A stretch of DNA of 64,000 bases from Enhygromyxa salina (GCF_002994615.1 NZ_PVNK01000234.1:1-64000), one strand, 5' to 3'; shown: positions 1 to 13,229, numbered from the stretch's first letter. Numbers and translations are program-made. The notes: generated by a model not told the origin, from the sequence alone.

Positions 1-17
1 GCAGCCCGGGCTGCTAG
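1..17. repeat. Terminal fragment of the CTAG-ended palindromic repeat
   Basis: The window opens in a palindrome that reads GCAGCCCGGGCTGCTAG. It is the fused-end form of the element seen whole at 12162-12502 and as tandem units at 8065-8115. The CTA at 14-16 is the stop codon, read on the minus strand, of the neighbouring gene. The left part lies outside the window. Confidence 0.6.
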
Positions 18-304
18 AGCAGCCTCGCGAGGCGGGAGACGCGACGGCGGAGGTTCTCGAGGCTCTCGTTGAGCAGGTCGATCTGGTCGAGGACCTCGAC
101 GTCGGTGGCCAGGGCCTCGACGTCGGCGCGGACGAGGTTCTCGCCCTCGAGCATGTCGAGCGTCGAGATCAGGTAGCTCTCGATCCGCGCCATCGACAGC
201 GCCGTCTCGCGCAGGTCGTCGTCGATGAACATCAAGATGTTCTCGACGTGCCGGATCTGCGAGAGCGCGGGGTTGGGCGCGTAGGTCTGGCTGGCGCGGT
301 CCAT
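14..304 (-). CDS. Hypothetical helical protein, 96 aa
   Basis: I do not recognise this family. The 96-residue product starting at the ATG at 304 is predicted to be mostly helical, with regularly spaced Leu/Ile and many acidic residues, and ends in an Arg/Leu-rich segment (ENLRRRVSRLARLL). It has no signal peptide or membrane segment. An upstream in-frame start would add about 60 residues of Arg/Ser-rich sequence that does not look like protein, so the shorter form is preferred. Its stop codon lies inside the CTAG palindrome at the window edge. It is divergent from dnaG, with about 275 bp between them. Confidence 0.55.
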   Translation of the reverse strand: MDRASQTYAPNPALSQIRHVENILMFIDDDLRETALSMARIESYLISTLDMLEGENLVRADVEALATDVEVLDQIDLLNESLENLRRRVSRLARLL

Positions 305-579
305 CAGCCGATCGCGCGCACGCGCGCGGCGACCGCTGACCCGGCGGTCGGAGCCGGACTCCTGGCTTGGCTCGGCGTGGCTGGCGGAAGTCGTGAGGTG
401 GACCATGGCAGACCCGTGGCATGGGAGCCGGGCGCCGGGCAAATTTTCAACGAAGTTCGCGACCCGATCTGCGCACGGTGCTTGCATCGGCTCACCGCAA
501 GGGCGTGTCTGCTCGGTTCGGGAGGTCGCCGCTTGCGATTTCCGAGATTGTGGGGATCCTTGGGGAGGCGTTTCGGGCG

Positions 580-2421
580 ATGGCGACGATCCCAGACCAG
601 ACGATCGAGCAGATCCGCGAGCAGACCGACATCGTGGACGTCATCGGTGGTCACGTCGGGCTCAAGCGTTCGGGCAAGCAGTTCAAGGGGCTGTGCCCCT
701 TTCACGACGAGAAGAGCCCGAGCTTCTACGTCGACCCGGTCCGGCGCAGCTTCAAGTGCTTCGGCTGCGGGGTCTGGGGCGACGTGTTCGACTTCATCCA
801 GAAGGTCGAGGGCGTGGGCTTTTTGGCCTCGGTCCGGACCCTGGGCGCCCGCGTGGGGGTCGCGCTGCCCGATCAGAGCACGGGCGACCTGCGCCGGGCC
901 GAACAGCGCGAGCGTGACCGTGAGCTCGCGTATCGGATCAACGGGGCCGCGGCAGAGATCTACCGGCGCCTCCTGACCGACGATCCCCTCGGCGCAGCTG
1001 GCCGTAGCTACCAGCGTGAGCGAGGCATCGATGCCGAGACCGCCGAGAGCTTCCGCGTCGGCTACGCGCCCGCGCCCGAAGAAGGGGGCTGGGACACCCT
1101 GGTTCGCGAGCTGCAAGCCCGCGAGCTCCCGCTCGAGATGGCCGAGCAGCTCGGGCTCGTCGCCCGCAGCCAGCGGAGCGGCAGCTACTACGATCGCTTC
1201 CGTGCGCGGCTGATGTTCCCGATCGTCCAACCCGGCGGTCGGGTGCTCGGCTTCTCGGGCCGCGTGCTCCCGGCTTTCGCAGAGACCGACGACGGTCAAA
1301 AGGCGCCCAAGTACATCAACTCGCCAGAGTCGCTGCTCTACAAGAAGTCCAAAACGTTGTTCGGGCTGCATGCGGCCGGATCGCGCATGCGCGAGCGCGA
1401 GCGGGGGATCCTCGTCGAGGGCCAGATCGACGTGGTCGCGATGCACCAGCGTGGCTACGTCGAGACCGTCGCGCCCCTGGGCACGGCCCTGACGAAGGAC
1501 CAGTGCGAGCTCCTGGCACGCTTCACCGACACGATCGTGCTGTGCTTCGACGGAGACCGCGCTGGCACCAAGGCCGCCTACGCAGCGCTGCCCTTGCTGC
1601 TCGAGATCGGCATGGACGCGCGGATCGCTGCGCTCGACCCCGGTGAGGATCCCGACAGCACCACGCCCGAAAAGCTCGCCAACCTGCTCTCACGCCCACG
1701 TCCGGCCATTTTGTGGTTTGTAGACCGCATGATCGCGAAGGGGGCGCTGCGATCGGTCGAAGCCAAGGTCAAGGCGCTTGATGCGCTTTTGCCGCTGCTC
1801 CGCCACGTGCGGCGACCTTCGGCCAGGGAGCGCTACGCAGATCTCGCGGCCGACATGCTCGAGGTGCCAGTCGCGAAGATGCGGGCCTCGGTCAAAGGTG
1901 AGGGGAGGTCGCATTTTTTGGCGGATATGCCACAATCCGCGCCCATGCGCCCGGTCAAGCCGTTGCCGAGCGGTCAGGCGAGCGTCACCGCGCTGCTCGT
2001 CGATCGCCCTGAGCTTGCACGCATGGCTGAGCGCGAGGGGGTCTTGGACCACGTGACTGACGAGCGACTCGGCCCAATCGTGCGCAGGACCATCGAGGCC
2101 GCCAAGAACGGCGAGCCTCGACCGAGCGCAGGCGAGCTGCTCGAGCTCGTCGACGCCGATCAACGTCAGGCCCTGCACCGCCTGTTCACGCCCGACCGCC
2201 ACAGCCCCAGCTTCTCCGACGAAGAAGATCCCAAGGCCGCGCTCATGGCCGCCGTGGCCCTGTGCGAGCGCGAGGTCCTGTTCATCGAGCGCAAGCGCCT
2301 CGAACAACAAATCTCCTCGACCATGGCGCGCGGCGAGCAAGATCGCGCCCGCGAGCTCCTCGCCGAGCTCTACGAGATCAAGGCCAAGCTCGAGCCTGTA
2401 TCTCGATCCCGTCCAAACTGA
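580..2421 (+). CDS. dnaG: DNA primase DnaG
   Basis: DnaG makes RNA primers at the replication fork together with the DnaB helicase. The N-terminal CHC2 zinc-binding domain is visible: C39, H42, C60 and C63 lie in CPFHDEKSPSF and KCFGCG. It is followed by the primase core with a TOPRIM segment (GILVEGQIDVVAM, then CFDGDRAG with the acidic metal-binding pair). The C-terminal third is the less conserved helicase-interacting domain. The start was placed at the ATG at 580 because the typical DnaG N-terminus (IPDQTIEQIREQTDIVDVI) begins there and a GGGGAGG ribosome site lies about 12 bp upstream. The open frame extends further 5' without resembling DnaG. The 613-residue length is normal. rpoD follows 36 bp downstream. 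Confidence 0.97.
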   Translation: MATIPDQTIEQIREQTDIVDVIGGHVGLKRSGKQFKGLCPFHDEKSPSFYVDPVRRSFKCFGCGVWGDVFDFIQKVEGVGFLASVRTLGARVGVALPDQSTGDLRRAEQRERDRELAYRINGAAAEIYRRLLTDDPLGAAGRSYQRERGIDAETAESFRVGYAPAPEEGGWDTLVRELQARELPLEMAEQLGLVARSQRSGSYYDRFRARLMFPIVQPGGRVLGFSGRVLPAFAETDDGQKAPKYINSPESLLYKKSKTLFGLHAAGSRMRERERGILVEGQIDVVAMHQRGYVETVAPLGTALTKDQCELLARFTDTIVLCFDGDRAGTKAAYAALPLLLEIGMDARIAALDPGEDPDSTTPEKLANLLSRPRPAILWFVDRMIAKGALRSVEAKVKALDALLPLLRHVRRPSARERYADLAADMLEVPVAKMRASVKGEGRSHFLADMPQSAPMRPVKPLPSGQASVTALLVDRPELARMAEREGVLDHVTDERLGPIVRRTIEAAKNGEPRPSAGELLELVDADQRQALHRLFTPDRHSPSFSDEEDPKAALMAAVALCEREVLFIERKRLEQQISSTMARGEQDRARELLAELYEIKAKLEPVSRSRPN

Positions 2422-2457
2422 CCCCGTTGGTCTGCACCTAAGAGGTTCATCATCAGT

Positions 2458-4230
<1,773 letters not shown>

Positions 4231-4326
4231 GCTCTAAATTCAGGCTGGGTGTGATCGGAACAGGTCGCACGGGATACGAGGAGATAGAGCTGGCCGGGCA
4301 TGGCGCCCGGTCCCCTGGACTCCCTC

Positions 4327-6006
4327 ATGCGACGCTACAGCCTGAACTCCCTCCTGTTTCTGACCTCCCTGTCCCTCGTCTCCCTCGGTGCCTGCTATGG
4401 GGACGACGGCGCCAGCGGAGATGAGCTGGGCTCCGCCAGCGGCTTCGAGAGCGACGGCGACGGGACCGGTGGCTTCGATGAAGGCCCGGGCGACGGCGAC
4501 ACCAACACCAGCGACGGCGGCGACGGCGACCCCGGCGACGGAGACGGCGACTCGGGCGGCGACGGCGACGGCGACGAGTGGGGCGGCGACGGCGACGGCG
4601 ACGGAGAGCCCGGCGACGGTGACGGTGACGGTGACGATGAGGATGACGGTGAGACCGAGACCGAGACCGAGACCGGCGAGCCGCTGTGCAACGACATCGA
4701 CGACGTCGTGCTCTACCTGTCGCCCGACGACTCCAACTCGATGAGCTCACCAGTTCAGGTTCGCGAGCGGGTCCTGACCGAGGGCTCGGAGTCGCTCGGC
4801 AACGTGCCCGTGCGCGTGTGGGAGTTCATGAACTACTACGGCTTCGACTACGCGCCCGCCGCCGACGGCGAGCTCGCCCTGTCCGCGAGCATGCAGGTGC
4901 GCGAGGGCGAGGACGCGACCTGGCAGCTGCAGCTCGCGGTCAGCAGCGAGACCATGACCCCGGACGAGCGCCCGCCGATGAACGTGACGCTGGTCCTCGA
5001 CACCTCGGGCTCGATGGCCGGCGAGCCGATGAACCTGCTCAAGGAGAGCTGCCGCGCGATCGCGGCCCAGCTCCAAGAGGGCGACGTCGTGTCGATCGTC
5101 GAGTGGGACACCGAGAACGTGTGGAGCCTGGCCGGCTACGCCGTCTCCGGGCCCGACGACGCCCTCTTGCTCGAGAAGATCGAGGACCTGAGCTACGGCG
5201 GCGGCACGGACCTCAACGGCGGCCTGGTCTCGGGCTACGAGCTCGCGCAGCAGGTCTACGACATCAACATGCTCAACCGCGTGGTCCTGATCTCCGACGG
5301 TGGCGCCAACGCCGGGGTCACCGACCTCGAGCTGATCGCCGAGAACGCGGTCTACGGCGGGTCCGACGGCATCTACCTGGTCGGGGTCGGGGTCGCCAAG
5401 AACTCCAACTACAACGACGAGCTCATGGACACGGTCACCGACGCGGGCAAGGGCGCCTCGGTGTTCCTGCCCGACGACGAGGAGATCTGGGAGGTGTTTG
5501 GGACCAACTTCGAGAACACCATGGTCGTCGCCGGACGCGAGGTCCAGGTCGAGCTGACCATGCCGCCCGGCTTCGAGATCGTGAAGTTCTCGGGCGAGGG
5601 CTTCTCCGACGATCCCCAGGAGGTCGACCCCCAGCACATCGCGCCCAACGACACGATGGTCTTCTATCAGGACGTCGAGACCTGCGCGCCCGAGCTCATC
5701 GACGACGCCGCCGAGATCACGGTCCTCGCGACCTGGGAGGATCCGTGGACCTTCGAGGCCAAGCAGGTCGAGCAGACCTGGACCTTCGCCGAGCTCACGG
5801 GCATGGATCAGTCGCAGCTGCTCAAGGGCGCCGCGATCGTGGCCTACGCCGAGTCGCTCAAGGCCTACCAAAAGGCGTTCAACGACGACCAGAAGACGGC
5901 GGCGCTGTCGGCCGCGTTCGCGGCCATGGCCCCGGCCCAGGCCGCGCTGCCCAACGACGAGGATCTGCTCGAGATTGCGATGATCCTCGCCCAGCTCAAC
6001 CCCTGA
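4327..6006 (+). CDS. Von Willebrand A (YfbK-like) lipoprotein, copy 1
   Basis: This is a 559-residue predicted lipoprotein. The signal peptide ends in a lipobox (SLGAC) with Cys at 23. Residues 24-118 are a Gly/Asp-rich linker of GDGDGD type that closes with Glu-Thr repeats before GEPLCND. The folded part begins with a segment like the N-terminal domain of YfbK-type vWA proteins (VRVWEFMNYYGFDYAP). It continues with a vWA domain whose MIDAS motif is DTSGSM near residue 225, completed by TD and SDGG loops. Such proteins bind ligands or partners at the cell surface through a metal ion; the ligand here is unknown. A close paralogue lies at 6443-8068, and the two share the TETETETGEPLCND junction almost exactly. 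The start at 4327 gives the proper signal peptide; nine more upstream residues are possible. Confidence 0.85.
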   Translation: MRRYSLNSLLFLTSLSLVSLGACYGDDGASGDELGSASGFESDGDGTGGFDEGPGDGDTNTSDGGDGDPGDGDGDSGGDGDGDEWGGDGDGDGEPGDGDGDGDDEDDGETETETETGEPLCNDIDDVVLYLSPDDSNSMSSPVQVRERVLTEGSESLGNVPVRVWEFMNYYGFDYAPAADGELALSASMQVREGEDATWQLQLAVSSETMTPDERPPMNVTLVLDTSGSMAGEPMNLLKESCRAIAAQLQEGDVVSIVEWDTENVWSLAGYAVSGPDDALLLEKIEDLSYGGGTDLNGGLVSGYELAQQVYDINMLNRVVLISDGGANAGVTDLELIAENAVYGGSDGIYLVGVGVAKNSNYNDELMDTVTDAGKGASVFLPDDEEIWEVFGTNFENTMVVAGREVQVELTMPPGFEIVKFSGEGFSDDPQEVDPQHIAPNDTMVFYQDVETCAPELIDDAAEITVLATWEDPWTFEAKQVEQTWTFAELTGMDQSQLLKGAAIVAYAESLKAYQKAFNDDQKTAALSAAFAAMAPAQAALPNDEDLLEIAMILAQLNP

Positions 6007-6024
6007 GCCCTCGCCCCCGCGGGC

Positions 6025-6324
6025 TCACCAGGCGTCGATCCCACCGAGGTTGCTGACCTCGGTGAATCCGCCTTGGAGCAGCACGGACTTGGCGACCCCG
6101 GCCCGAGCTCCGCGCCGACAGAACACGACGATCGGCTTGGTCTTGTCCCCACCTTGGGCGCTCAGGACCTCGTCGATCCGTTGGGCGAGCTCGGTGTGCG
6201 GGATCAGGATCGAGCCGTCGAGGTGCCGCTCCTGGTACTCGGCCGGGGTGCGGACATCGAGGAGCAGGGCGCCCTCATCGACGAGGCGGTGGGCGAGCTT
6301 GGAGTCTCCGTCGGGCAGCGACAT
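6025..6324 (-). CDS. Single-domain rhodanese (sulfurtransferase)
   Basis: This 99-residue protein has the rhodanese fold. It shows LLDVRTPAEYQERHLDGS, the substrate region IPHTEL, and the active-site loop CRRGAR with the catalytic Cys at 69. The C-terminus keeps the usual L.GGI.AW ending. Rhodaneses move a sulfane sulfur through a cysteine persulfide; the acceptor cannot be read here. There is no signal peptide, so it is probably cytoplasmic. It lies on the opposite strand between two paralogous vWA lipoproteins and converges on the first with an 18 bp gap, so it looks like an insertion between tandem duplicates and not an operon partner. Confidence 0.88.
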   Translation of the reverse strand: MSLPDGDSKLAHRLVDEGALLLDVRTPAEYQERHLDGSILIPHTELAQRIDEVLSAQGGDKTKPIVVFCRRGARAGVAKSVLLQGGFTEVSNLGGIDAW

Positions 6325-6442
6325 GGGCGGAAGATACCAAACGCAGGATGTCGCGTTGTGCGCTCGTGATCGAGTGAGCCAGCCCGTGGCACTGACTCTT
6401 CGCCGAGCTTTTCACCTGACAAGGCTCTTGGAGACTCCAGCC

Positions 6443-8064
<1,622 letters not shown>

Positions 8065-8068
<4 letters not shown>

Positions 8069-8115
8069 CAGCCCGGGCTGCTAGCAGCCCGGGCTGCTAG
8101 CAGCCCGTGGTGCAA
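8065..8115. repeat. Three tandem 16-bp CTAG-palindrome units
   Basis: Two exact units CTAGCAGCCCGGGCTG (8065-8080 and 8081-8096) are followed by a variant CTAGCAGCCCGTGGTGCAA (8097-8115). The variant matches the left end of the longer element remnant at 57631. The first unit contains the stop codon of the upstream vWA lipoprotein. The units can pair as strong short stems, so an additional role in transcription termination or mRNA protection is possible. Confidence 0.75.
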
Positions 8116-8193
8116 GAGTCCCGGCGCACAGGCCGTCGCCCACGTTGACCGTCGCGTCGGCGTGGGCGCCGTTTGTGTGTGGTATGCGGCCGC

Positions 8194-9024
8194 ATGCGAC
8201 TCTCCGCGTCAGTCTCGTCCGTCTTGGGCCTCGTCTTGTTGGGGATCGGCTGCACCGAGCCGACCGATGAGCTCGGGACGGGGACGAGCATGGACTCGAC
8301 CACACCCGAGACCGATGCGGGCACCGAGACCGAGACCGGGACCGAGACCGAGACCGGGACCGAGACCGGGGACGGGGACGGAGACGGAGACGGAGACGAA
8401 GACGAAGCTGGGGACGAAGACGGAGATGGTGACGGCGACGACACCGACGGCTCGTGCTGGGACGCCCCCGAGCAGTGCCTGAAGTTCTTGCTGTGCATGG
8501 GCGCCATCATCCCGGACCAGCTCGAGGCCCTCGAGGAGCAGTACGGCGAAGGCGGCTCATGCTGGTGCGACAGCACCAACGAGATCGCCCAGGAGTGCTA
8601 CGAGACCTGCGTCAGCGAGGTGGCGAAGGCGGTCGAGACCTACCCGACCGTGAACGAATGCCACGAGAGCTACTGCACGATCGACGAGCTCGACCCCGAC
8701 CAGCCCTACGGACCGGTCATCGACGGTCAGTGCCCCGACTACTCGGGCGCGCAACAGCTGCCGCTGATCTCGCCCTTCGGACTCCCGGGCAGCGTGTGCG
8801 CGCCGCCGTGCTCGGGCCTCGCCAGCTACTGTGCTCCGCACCCCCAGACCTCGGCCGTCGGCACCTGCTACCTGACCGAGAACAACACCAACTACTGCGT
8901 CAACCGCTGCTACGTCGACTCGACGTTGATCGGTGGGACCCAGTGCCCGTGCGGCGCCACCTGCCAGCCCCACGGCAACCCCGACGGCGAGGGCAACGCG
9001 CGCGGGGTCTGCACCTTCGAGTAG
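8194..9024 (+). CDS. Cys-rich predicted lipoprotein with acidic linker
   Basis: This is a 276-residue protein with a short signal peptide ending in a relaxed lipobox (LLGIGC, Cys 20). A Glu-Thr then Gly/Asp-rich linker runs to about residue 88. The C-terminal 190 residues hold many cysteines in pairs, with short motifs such as CWDAPEQCLKFLLCMGA, CSGLASYC, CYLTENN and CPCGATC, suggesting a disulfide-bonded extracellular domain. I do not recognise the family. The ATG at 8194 was chosen because it gives the signal peptide directly; a TTG seven codons upstream is the only alternative. It starts about 80 bp after the palindromic repeat array and ends 1 bp before a convergent gene. Confidence 0.7.
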   Translation: MRLSASVSSVLGLVLLGIGCTEPTDELGTGTSMDSTTPETDAGTETETGTETETGTETGDGDGDGDGDEDEAGDEDGDGDGDDTDGSCWDAPEQCLKFLLCMGAIIPDQLEALEEQYGEGGSCWCDSTNEIAQECYETCVSEVAKAVETYPTVNECHESYCTIDELDPDQPYGPVIDGQCPDYSGAQQLPLISPFGLPGSVCAPPCSGLASYCAPHPQTSAVGTCYLTENNTNYCVNRCYVDSTLIGGTQCPCGATCQPHGNPDGEGNARGVCTFE

Positions 9025-9025
9025 C

Positions 9026-9289
9026 TCACAGATCGAAGTCGTGGACGCGGAAGCCGGTGACCCGGGGCAGCGTCTCCAGGTGATTTTGGATCCGCCGCTG
9101 GTCGCTCCGGCCGACCACGATGAAGCGCCGCTCACAGCCCTCGGGACCGTCGGCGAGGCTCTGAAACCCGAGCTTCTCGACCTCGGCTTGGGTCATGACC
9201 CGGGCCTTGGTGTCTTCGATCGTCTCTTGGGTGAGCAGCTCCCCGACCTGGGCACCGGGAGCGAGGATGACCTCCAGCATGACGTGCAT
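9026..9289 (-). CDS. Hypothetical protein, 87 aa, coupled to the kinase gene
   Basis: This is a small soluble-looking protein of unknown family. It begins MHVMLEVILAPGAQVGEL and ends with a basic then aromatic segment (VTGFRVHDFDL). The start at 9289 is 7 bp after the stop codon of the Ser/Thr kinase gene on the same strand, so the two are probably co-transcribed and perhaps translationally coupled. An in-frame start further upstream would overlap the kinase gene. The alternating hydrophobic pattern could fit a ferredoxin-like alpha/beta fold, but this is a guess. Confidence 0.5.
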   Translation of the reverse strand: MHVMLEVILAPGAQVGELLTQETIEDTKARVMTQAEVEKLGFQSLADGPEGCERRFIVVGRSDQRRIQNHLETLPRVTGFRVHDFDL

Positions 9290-9296
9290 GGCGCCA

Positions 9297-12128
9297 CTAT
9301 AGCCGGTGCGTGGCGAGCCAGCGCTCGACCTGCTCGCGCTCGCCACGAAAGTCGTCGCCGGCCTCGACGTAGGCGGCGTGGGCCTGCTCGGCGAGCTCGA
9401 CGGCCTTGATCGCAGCCTGCTCGCGGGTGGGACCCTCGGCCTCGAGCAGCACGGCCTGGGCGAGGGCGAACAGGGTCTCGCCCATGGCGTCGGGCGAGCT
9501 GTTCTGGCGCCTGCGCTGCTCGGCCGTGACCTCGAGCAGCGCGAGCGCGGCCTCGCCCTCGCCGAGAGCGATCAGGACCCGCCCGAGCGCGGTGCTCGTC
9601 AGCGCGATCGAGGGGTGGTCGTCGTCCATGTGCTCGCGCTTGATCTCGAGCGAGCGCTCCAGGGCCTCGCGGGCGTCGGCGGCGTGGCCCTGCATCCGCT
9701 GGGCCTCGCCGATGTTGTGGTAGTTGACCGCGGCCGAGGGGTGCTCGCCGTTGGAGTTGGCCTGGCGGATCGTGAGGGCCTCGCGGTAGTGCTGCTCGGC
9801 GTCCTTGAAGTAGGGCAGGGCGCGCTCGGGGTCGTCCCAGGCGATGTGGCGGCCCTGCTCGATCAGGCTGTTGCCGATGTTGTTGTGGGACGCGGCGGTG
9901 TAGGGGTGGTCGGTGCCGAGCTGGGACTCGAAGATCGCCAGCGCGCGCCGAGCCATCTGCTCGCTTCGTCGGTGCTGACCCTGGGCCCGCAGCGCGTTGG
10001 AGATGTTGGTCAGCGAGATCGCGACCTCGGGGTGGTCGGCGCCGAGCTGGGCCTCGCGGATCTCGAGCGCGCGGCGGTGGTACTCGCCTGCGTGCTCGTT
10101 GTCGGCGCGGGCGAGGGCGAGCGAGCCGTAGTGGAGGTAGAAGTCGGCCTCGAGCAGCGGCGCGCTGCCGAGGCGATCGAGGGCCGCGCGGGCGTCGGCG
10201 GCCAGCGCTTCACCGCTGTCGAGATCGTGCTCGAGGTAGGAGACGCGCATCAGCTGGGTCAGGGCCTCGACCCGGGTCGCGTCGTCGCCGGCGACGTCGG
10301 CCCGGCGCAGGGACTCGCGCAGGCTCTGCTTGGCCGCGGAGATCTGGCGCTCCTTGGTCTGGAGATCGCCGAGCAGCAGCAGCGCCCGGGCCTCGCCGTG
10401 GGGCGTGTCGATCGCCTTGGCCAGGGCGAGGGCCTGCGAGGCGATCTCGAGCCCTTCGTCGTACTTGCCGAGGGCCTTGCGACCGTTGGCGCTGGCGAGC
10501 AGGCGCTCGAGCTCGTCGAGGCGCTCGTCGTCGACGTCGGGGATCAGCGAGCGCTCGTTGGCGCAGCTCTCGATCCGCGCGAGGCTGCCGGCCGCGACCA
10601 CGGCCCGGCTGACGACGCCCGGGTCGGCCTCGACGAGCAGCTCGGTCAGCTGCTCGACCTCGGTCAGGCGCTGGCCGAGGCAGACCATCTTGCGCCCGAA
10701 CAGCTCGGGGCTCTCCTCCTGGCGCACGACCGAGGCCTCGCAGACCTCGCGGTGCATCTTCACCCACTCGTCGGCGTAGGCGTCGAGGTGGCGCGAGGTC
10801 CCCTGCCAGGCGTTCTCGGCGTAGGGGGCCTTGGTCGCGACGAAGGCCGCGTGGACCTTGGCCCGGACCTCGTCGTCCCACACGCCCGCGAACTCGCGTT
10901 CGCCGCCCTCGCAGGGCCCGGGCCCGGGGTCGCGCGTCAGCGCCCAGGTCACGCCGCCGACGGCGAGGGTGGTCGCGACCGCGGCGGCGATGACCCAGCG
11001 TCGGCGCTTGCGGGGGTTGCCCGACAGGCTCGCTAGCAGGGTGTTCATGTCCGGCCAGCGCGCGTCGGGGGCGGCGGCCATGCCGCGCTCGATCGCCCGA
11101 CGCATCCACTGCGGGACCGGGTGGCGGCTGTCCTCGGGCTCCTCGATCTTCCCCTCGAGGACCTTGACCGCGAGCTGGCGGAGGCCGCTGGCCCGAAAGG
11201 GCCGCTGACCGTGGAGCTTCTCCCACAGCGCCACGCAAAACGCGAACTGATCGCTGCGCGCGTCGGCTCGCTGGCCGAGGTGCTGCTCGGGCGCCATGTA
11301 GGCCGGGGTGCCCAGGATCGCGCCGGTCCGGGTCAGCGGCTGGCGCAGGGTCGAGTCCGTCGACTCGAACAGCTCTCGATCTTGATCGAGGGTCGACTCG
11401 CCGACGGCCTCTTGCTCGTCGAGGCCCCGCGCGAGGCCAAAGTCGAGCACGCGCACGCGGCCGTCGTCGCCGACGAGCGCGTTGTCGGGCTTGAAGTCGC
11501 GGTGGACGAGGCCGGCGGCGTGGGCCGCCGCGAGCCCGCGCCCGGCCTCGACGAACTTGGTGACGATCTCGGCGACGGGGTCGGGCTGGTCGTCGGCGGG
11601 CTCCCAATCGCGCAGGGTCACGCCCTCGACGAACTCCATGGCCACGAACACCTGCTTGCGGAAGCTGCCGATCTCGTAGACGTGGACGACGTTGGGGTGG
11701 GACAGCTTGGCGAGGGCCTGGGCCTCGCGCTTGAGCCGAGTGATGTGGGCCCCGCCCTCGTCGACGCCGCGCAGCAGCTTGATCGCGATCTTGCGGTCGA
11801 GCTCGTTGTCGTAGGCCGCGTAGACGACCCCCATGCCCCCGGCCCCGAGCCGCTCGAGCACGGTGAAGCGCCCGATCTTGACCGGCTCGGCCGCGGCCCC
11901 GAACAGGCGCGCGGCGACGGCGTTGCGCAAGTGCTCGGCGTCGAGGGCCGCGACGCGGACCGGCGACGCGTGGAGGGACAGGGTCCCGTCCGGGCCTCCG
12001 ATATCCGTGTCTCCGAGGAGGTCGTCGCGATCGTCCCGCTCGACCGGGGTCTCGTCGTCGCTCTCGGTCCGCTCGAGCGACGGGCGTGACCCGCAGCTGG
12101 GCTCGCCGTCGTTGCTCACCTCGACCAC
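9297..12128 (-). CDS. Membrane Ser/Thr protein kinase with C-terminal TPR domain
   Basis: This 943-residue protein is typical of myxobacterial signalling. After an acidic, low-complexity N-terminus the kinase domain covers about residues 86-355. It has a glycine loop GAGGMGVVY, catalytic Lys at 117, HRDFKPDN with catalytic Asp 211, DFG at 229-231 and MAPEQ in the activation segment, so it should be active. A basic stop-transfer (RKRRR) precedes one membrane helix at about 378-397, so the kinase is cytoplasmic and the rest extracytoplasmic. Residues about 560-930 are TPR repeats with recurring AL.I pairs, probably a protein-binding sensor region. The start is a GTG at 12128. The 87-residue gene follows 7 bp downstream. 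Its upstream region is occupied by the MITE-like element, which may have displaced or supplied its promoter. Confidence 0.92.
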   Translation of the reverse strand: MVEVSNDGEPSCGSRPSLERTESDDETPVERDDRDDLLGDTDIGGPDGTLSLHASPVRVAALDAEHLRNAVAARLFGAAAEPVKIGRFTVLERLGAGGMGVVYAAYDNELDRKIAIKLLRGVDEGGAHITRLKREAQALAKLSHPNVVHVYEIGSFRKQVFVAMEFVEGVTLRDWEPADDQPDPVAEIVTKFVEAGRGLAAAHAAGLVHRDFKPDNALVGDDGRVRVLDFGLARGLDEQEAVGESTLDQDRELFESTDSTLRQPLTRTGAILGTPAYMAPEQHLGQRADARSDQFAFCVALWEKLHGQRPFRASGLRQLAVKVLEGKIEEPEDSRHPVPQWMRRAIERGMAAAPDARWPDMNTLLASLSGNPRKRRRWVIAAAVATTLAVGGVTWALTRDPGPGPCEGGEREFAGVWDDEVRAKVHAAFVATKAPYAENAWQGTSRHLDAYADEWVKMHREVCEASVVRQEESPELFGRKMVCLGQRLTEVEQLTELLVEADPGVVSRAVVAAGSLARIESCANERSLIPDVDDERLDELERLLASANGRKALGKYDEGLEIASQALALAKAIDTPHGEARALLLLGDLQTKERQISAAKQSLRESLRRADVAGDDATRVEALTQLMRVSYLEHDLDSGEALAADARAALDRLGSAPLLEADFYLHYGSLALARADNEHAGEYHRRALEIREAQLGADHPEVAISLTNISNALRAQGQHRRSEQMARRALAIFESQLGTDHPYTAASHNNIGNSLIEQGRHIAWDDPERALPYFKDAEQHYREALTIRQANSNGEHPSAAVNYHNIGEAQRMQGHAADAREALERSLEIKREHMDDDHPSIALTSTALGRVLIALGEGEAALALLEVTAEQRRRQNSSPDAMGETLFALAQAVLLEAEGPTREQAAIKAVELAEQAHAAYVEAGDDFRGEREQVERWLATHRL

Positions 12129-12161
12129 TGCCTCCAGGATGGCGCATCCACGGCGGCGGGA

Positions 12162-12502
12162 CTAGCAGCCCGGGGTGCAATGCCTCGCGCCGCCTCGCTT
12201 GGCCTCTTCGCCGAGGGCTTTGTCGCCAAAACTTGCAGTACGCCCGGTACAGCGGCGTTTTGGCTTCGCGCCCTCGGCGAACATTCCGGCGCAATGCCTC
12301 GCGCCGCCTCGCTTGGTTTTTTCGCCGAGGGCTTTGTCGCCAAAACTTGCAGTACGCCCGGTACAGCGGCGTTTTGGCTTTTTCGCCGAGGGCTTTGTCG
12401 CCAAAACTTGCAGTACGCCCGGTACAGCGGCGTTTTGGCTTCGCGCCCTCGGCGCAAATTCCGGCGCGAGGCGACACGATGCATTGCACCCCGGGCTGCT
12501 AG
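12162..12502. mobile_element. MITE-like element with 22-bp perfect terminal inverted repeats
   Basis: The left end (12162-12183, starting CTAGCAGCCCGGGGTGCAA) and right end (12481-12502) are exact reverse complements over 22 bp, and both outermost tetramers are CTAG. The 341-bp body has no credible gene. It holds three copies of a unit beginning CGCCGAGGGCTTTGTCGCC (12209, 12323, 12384). The first copy forms a long hairpin: 12209-12217 pairs with 12271-12279, and 12225-12232 with 12257-12264. The terminal repeat continues imperfectly inward (GCGCGAGGC). It lacks a transposase, so it would need one supplied in trans. A truncated copy lies at 57631-57711, and end fragments lie at 1, 8065, 14247 and 20680. 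Confidence 0.75.
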
Positions 12503-12517
12503 GTGCCGCCGCTGCGC

Positions 12518-13216
<699 letters not shown>

Positions 13217-13229
13217 ATCAGGTGCCTGG

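Noticed and set aside
9306..11036. A 576-codon plus-strand frame over the kinase gene
   Set aside because: It is a mirror of the antisense GC3 pattern, rich in Val/Leu/Gly/Asp without domains, while the opposite strand has all kinase motifs.
12209..12279. Hairpin as an independent structured ncRNA gene
   Set aside because: It lies wholly inside the MITE-like element and recurs with it, so the palindrome is better explained as part of the element.
10210..12489. A 759-codon minus-strand frame spanning kinase and MITE
   Set aside because: Arg/Ala/Pro-rich shadow in the wrong frame; it passes through the repeat element and shows no domain.
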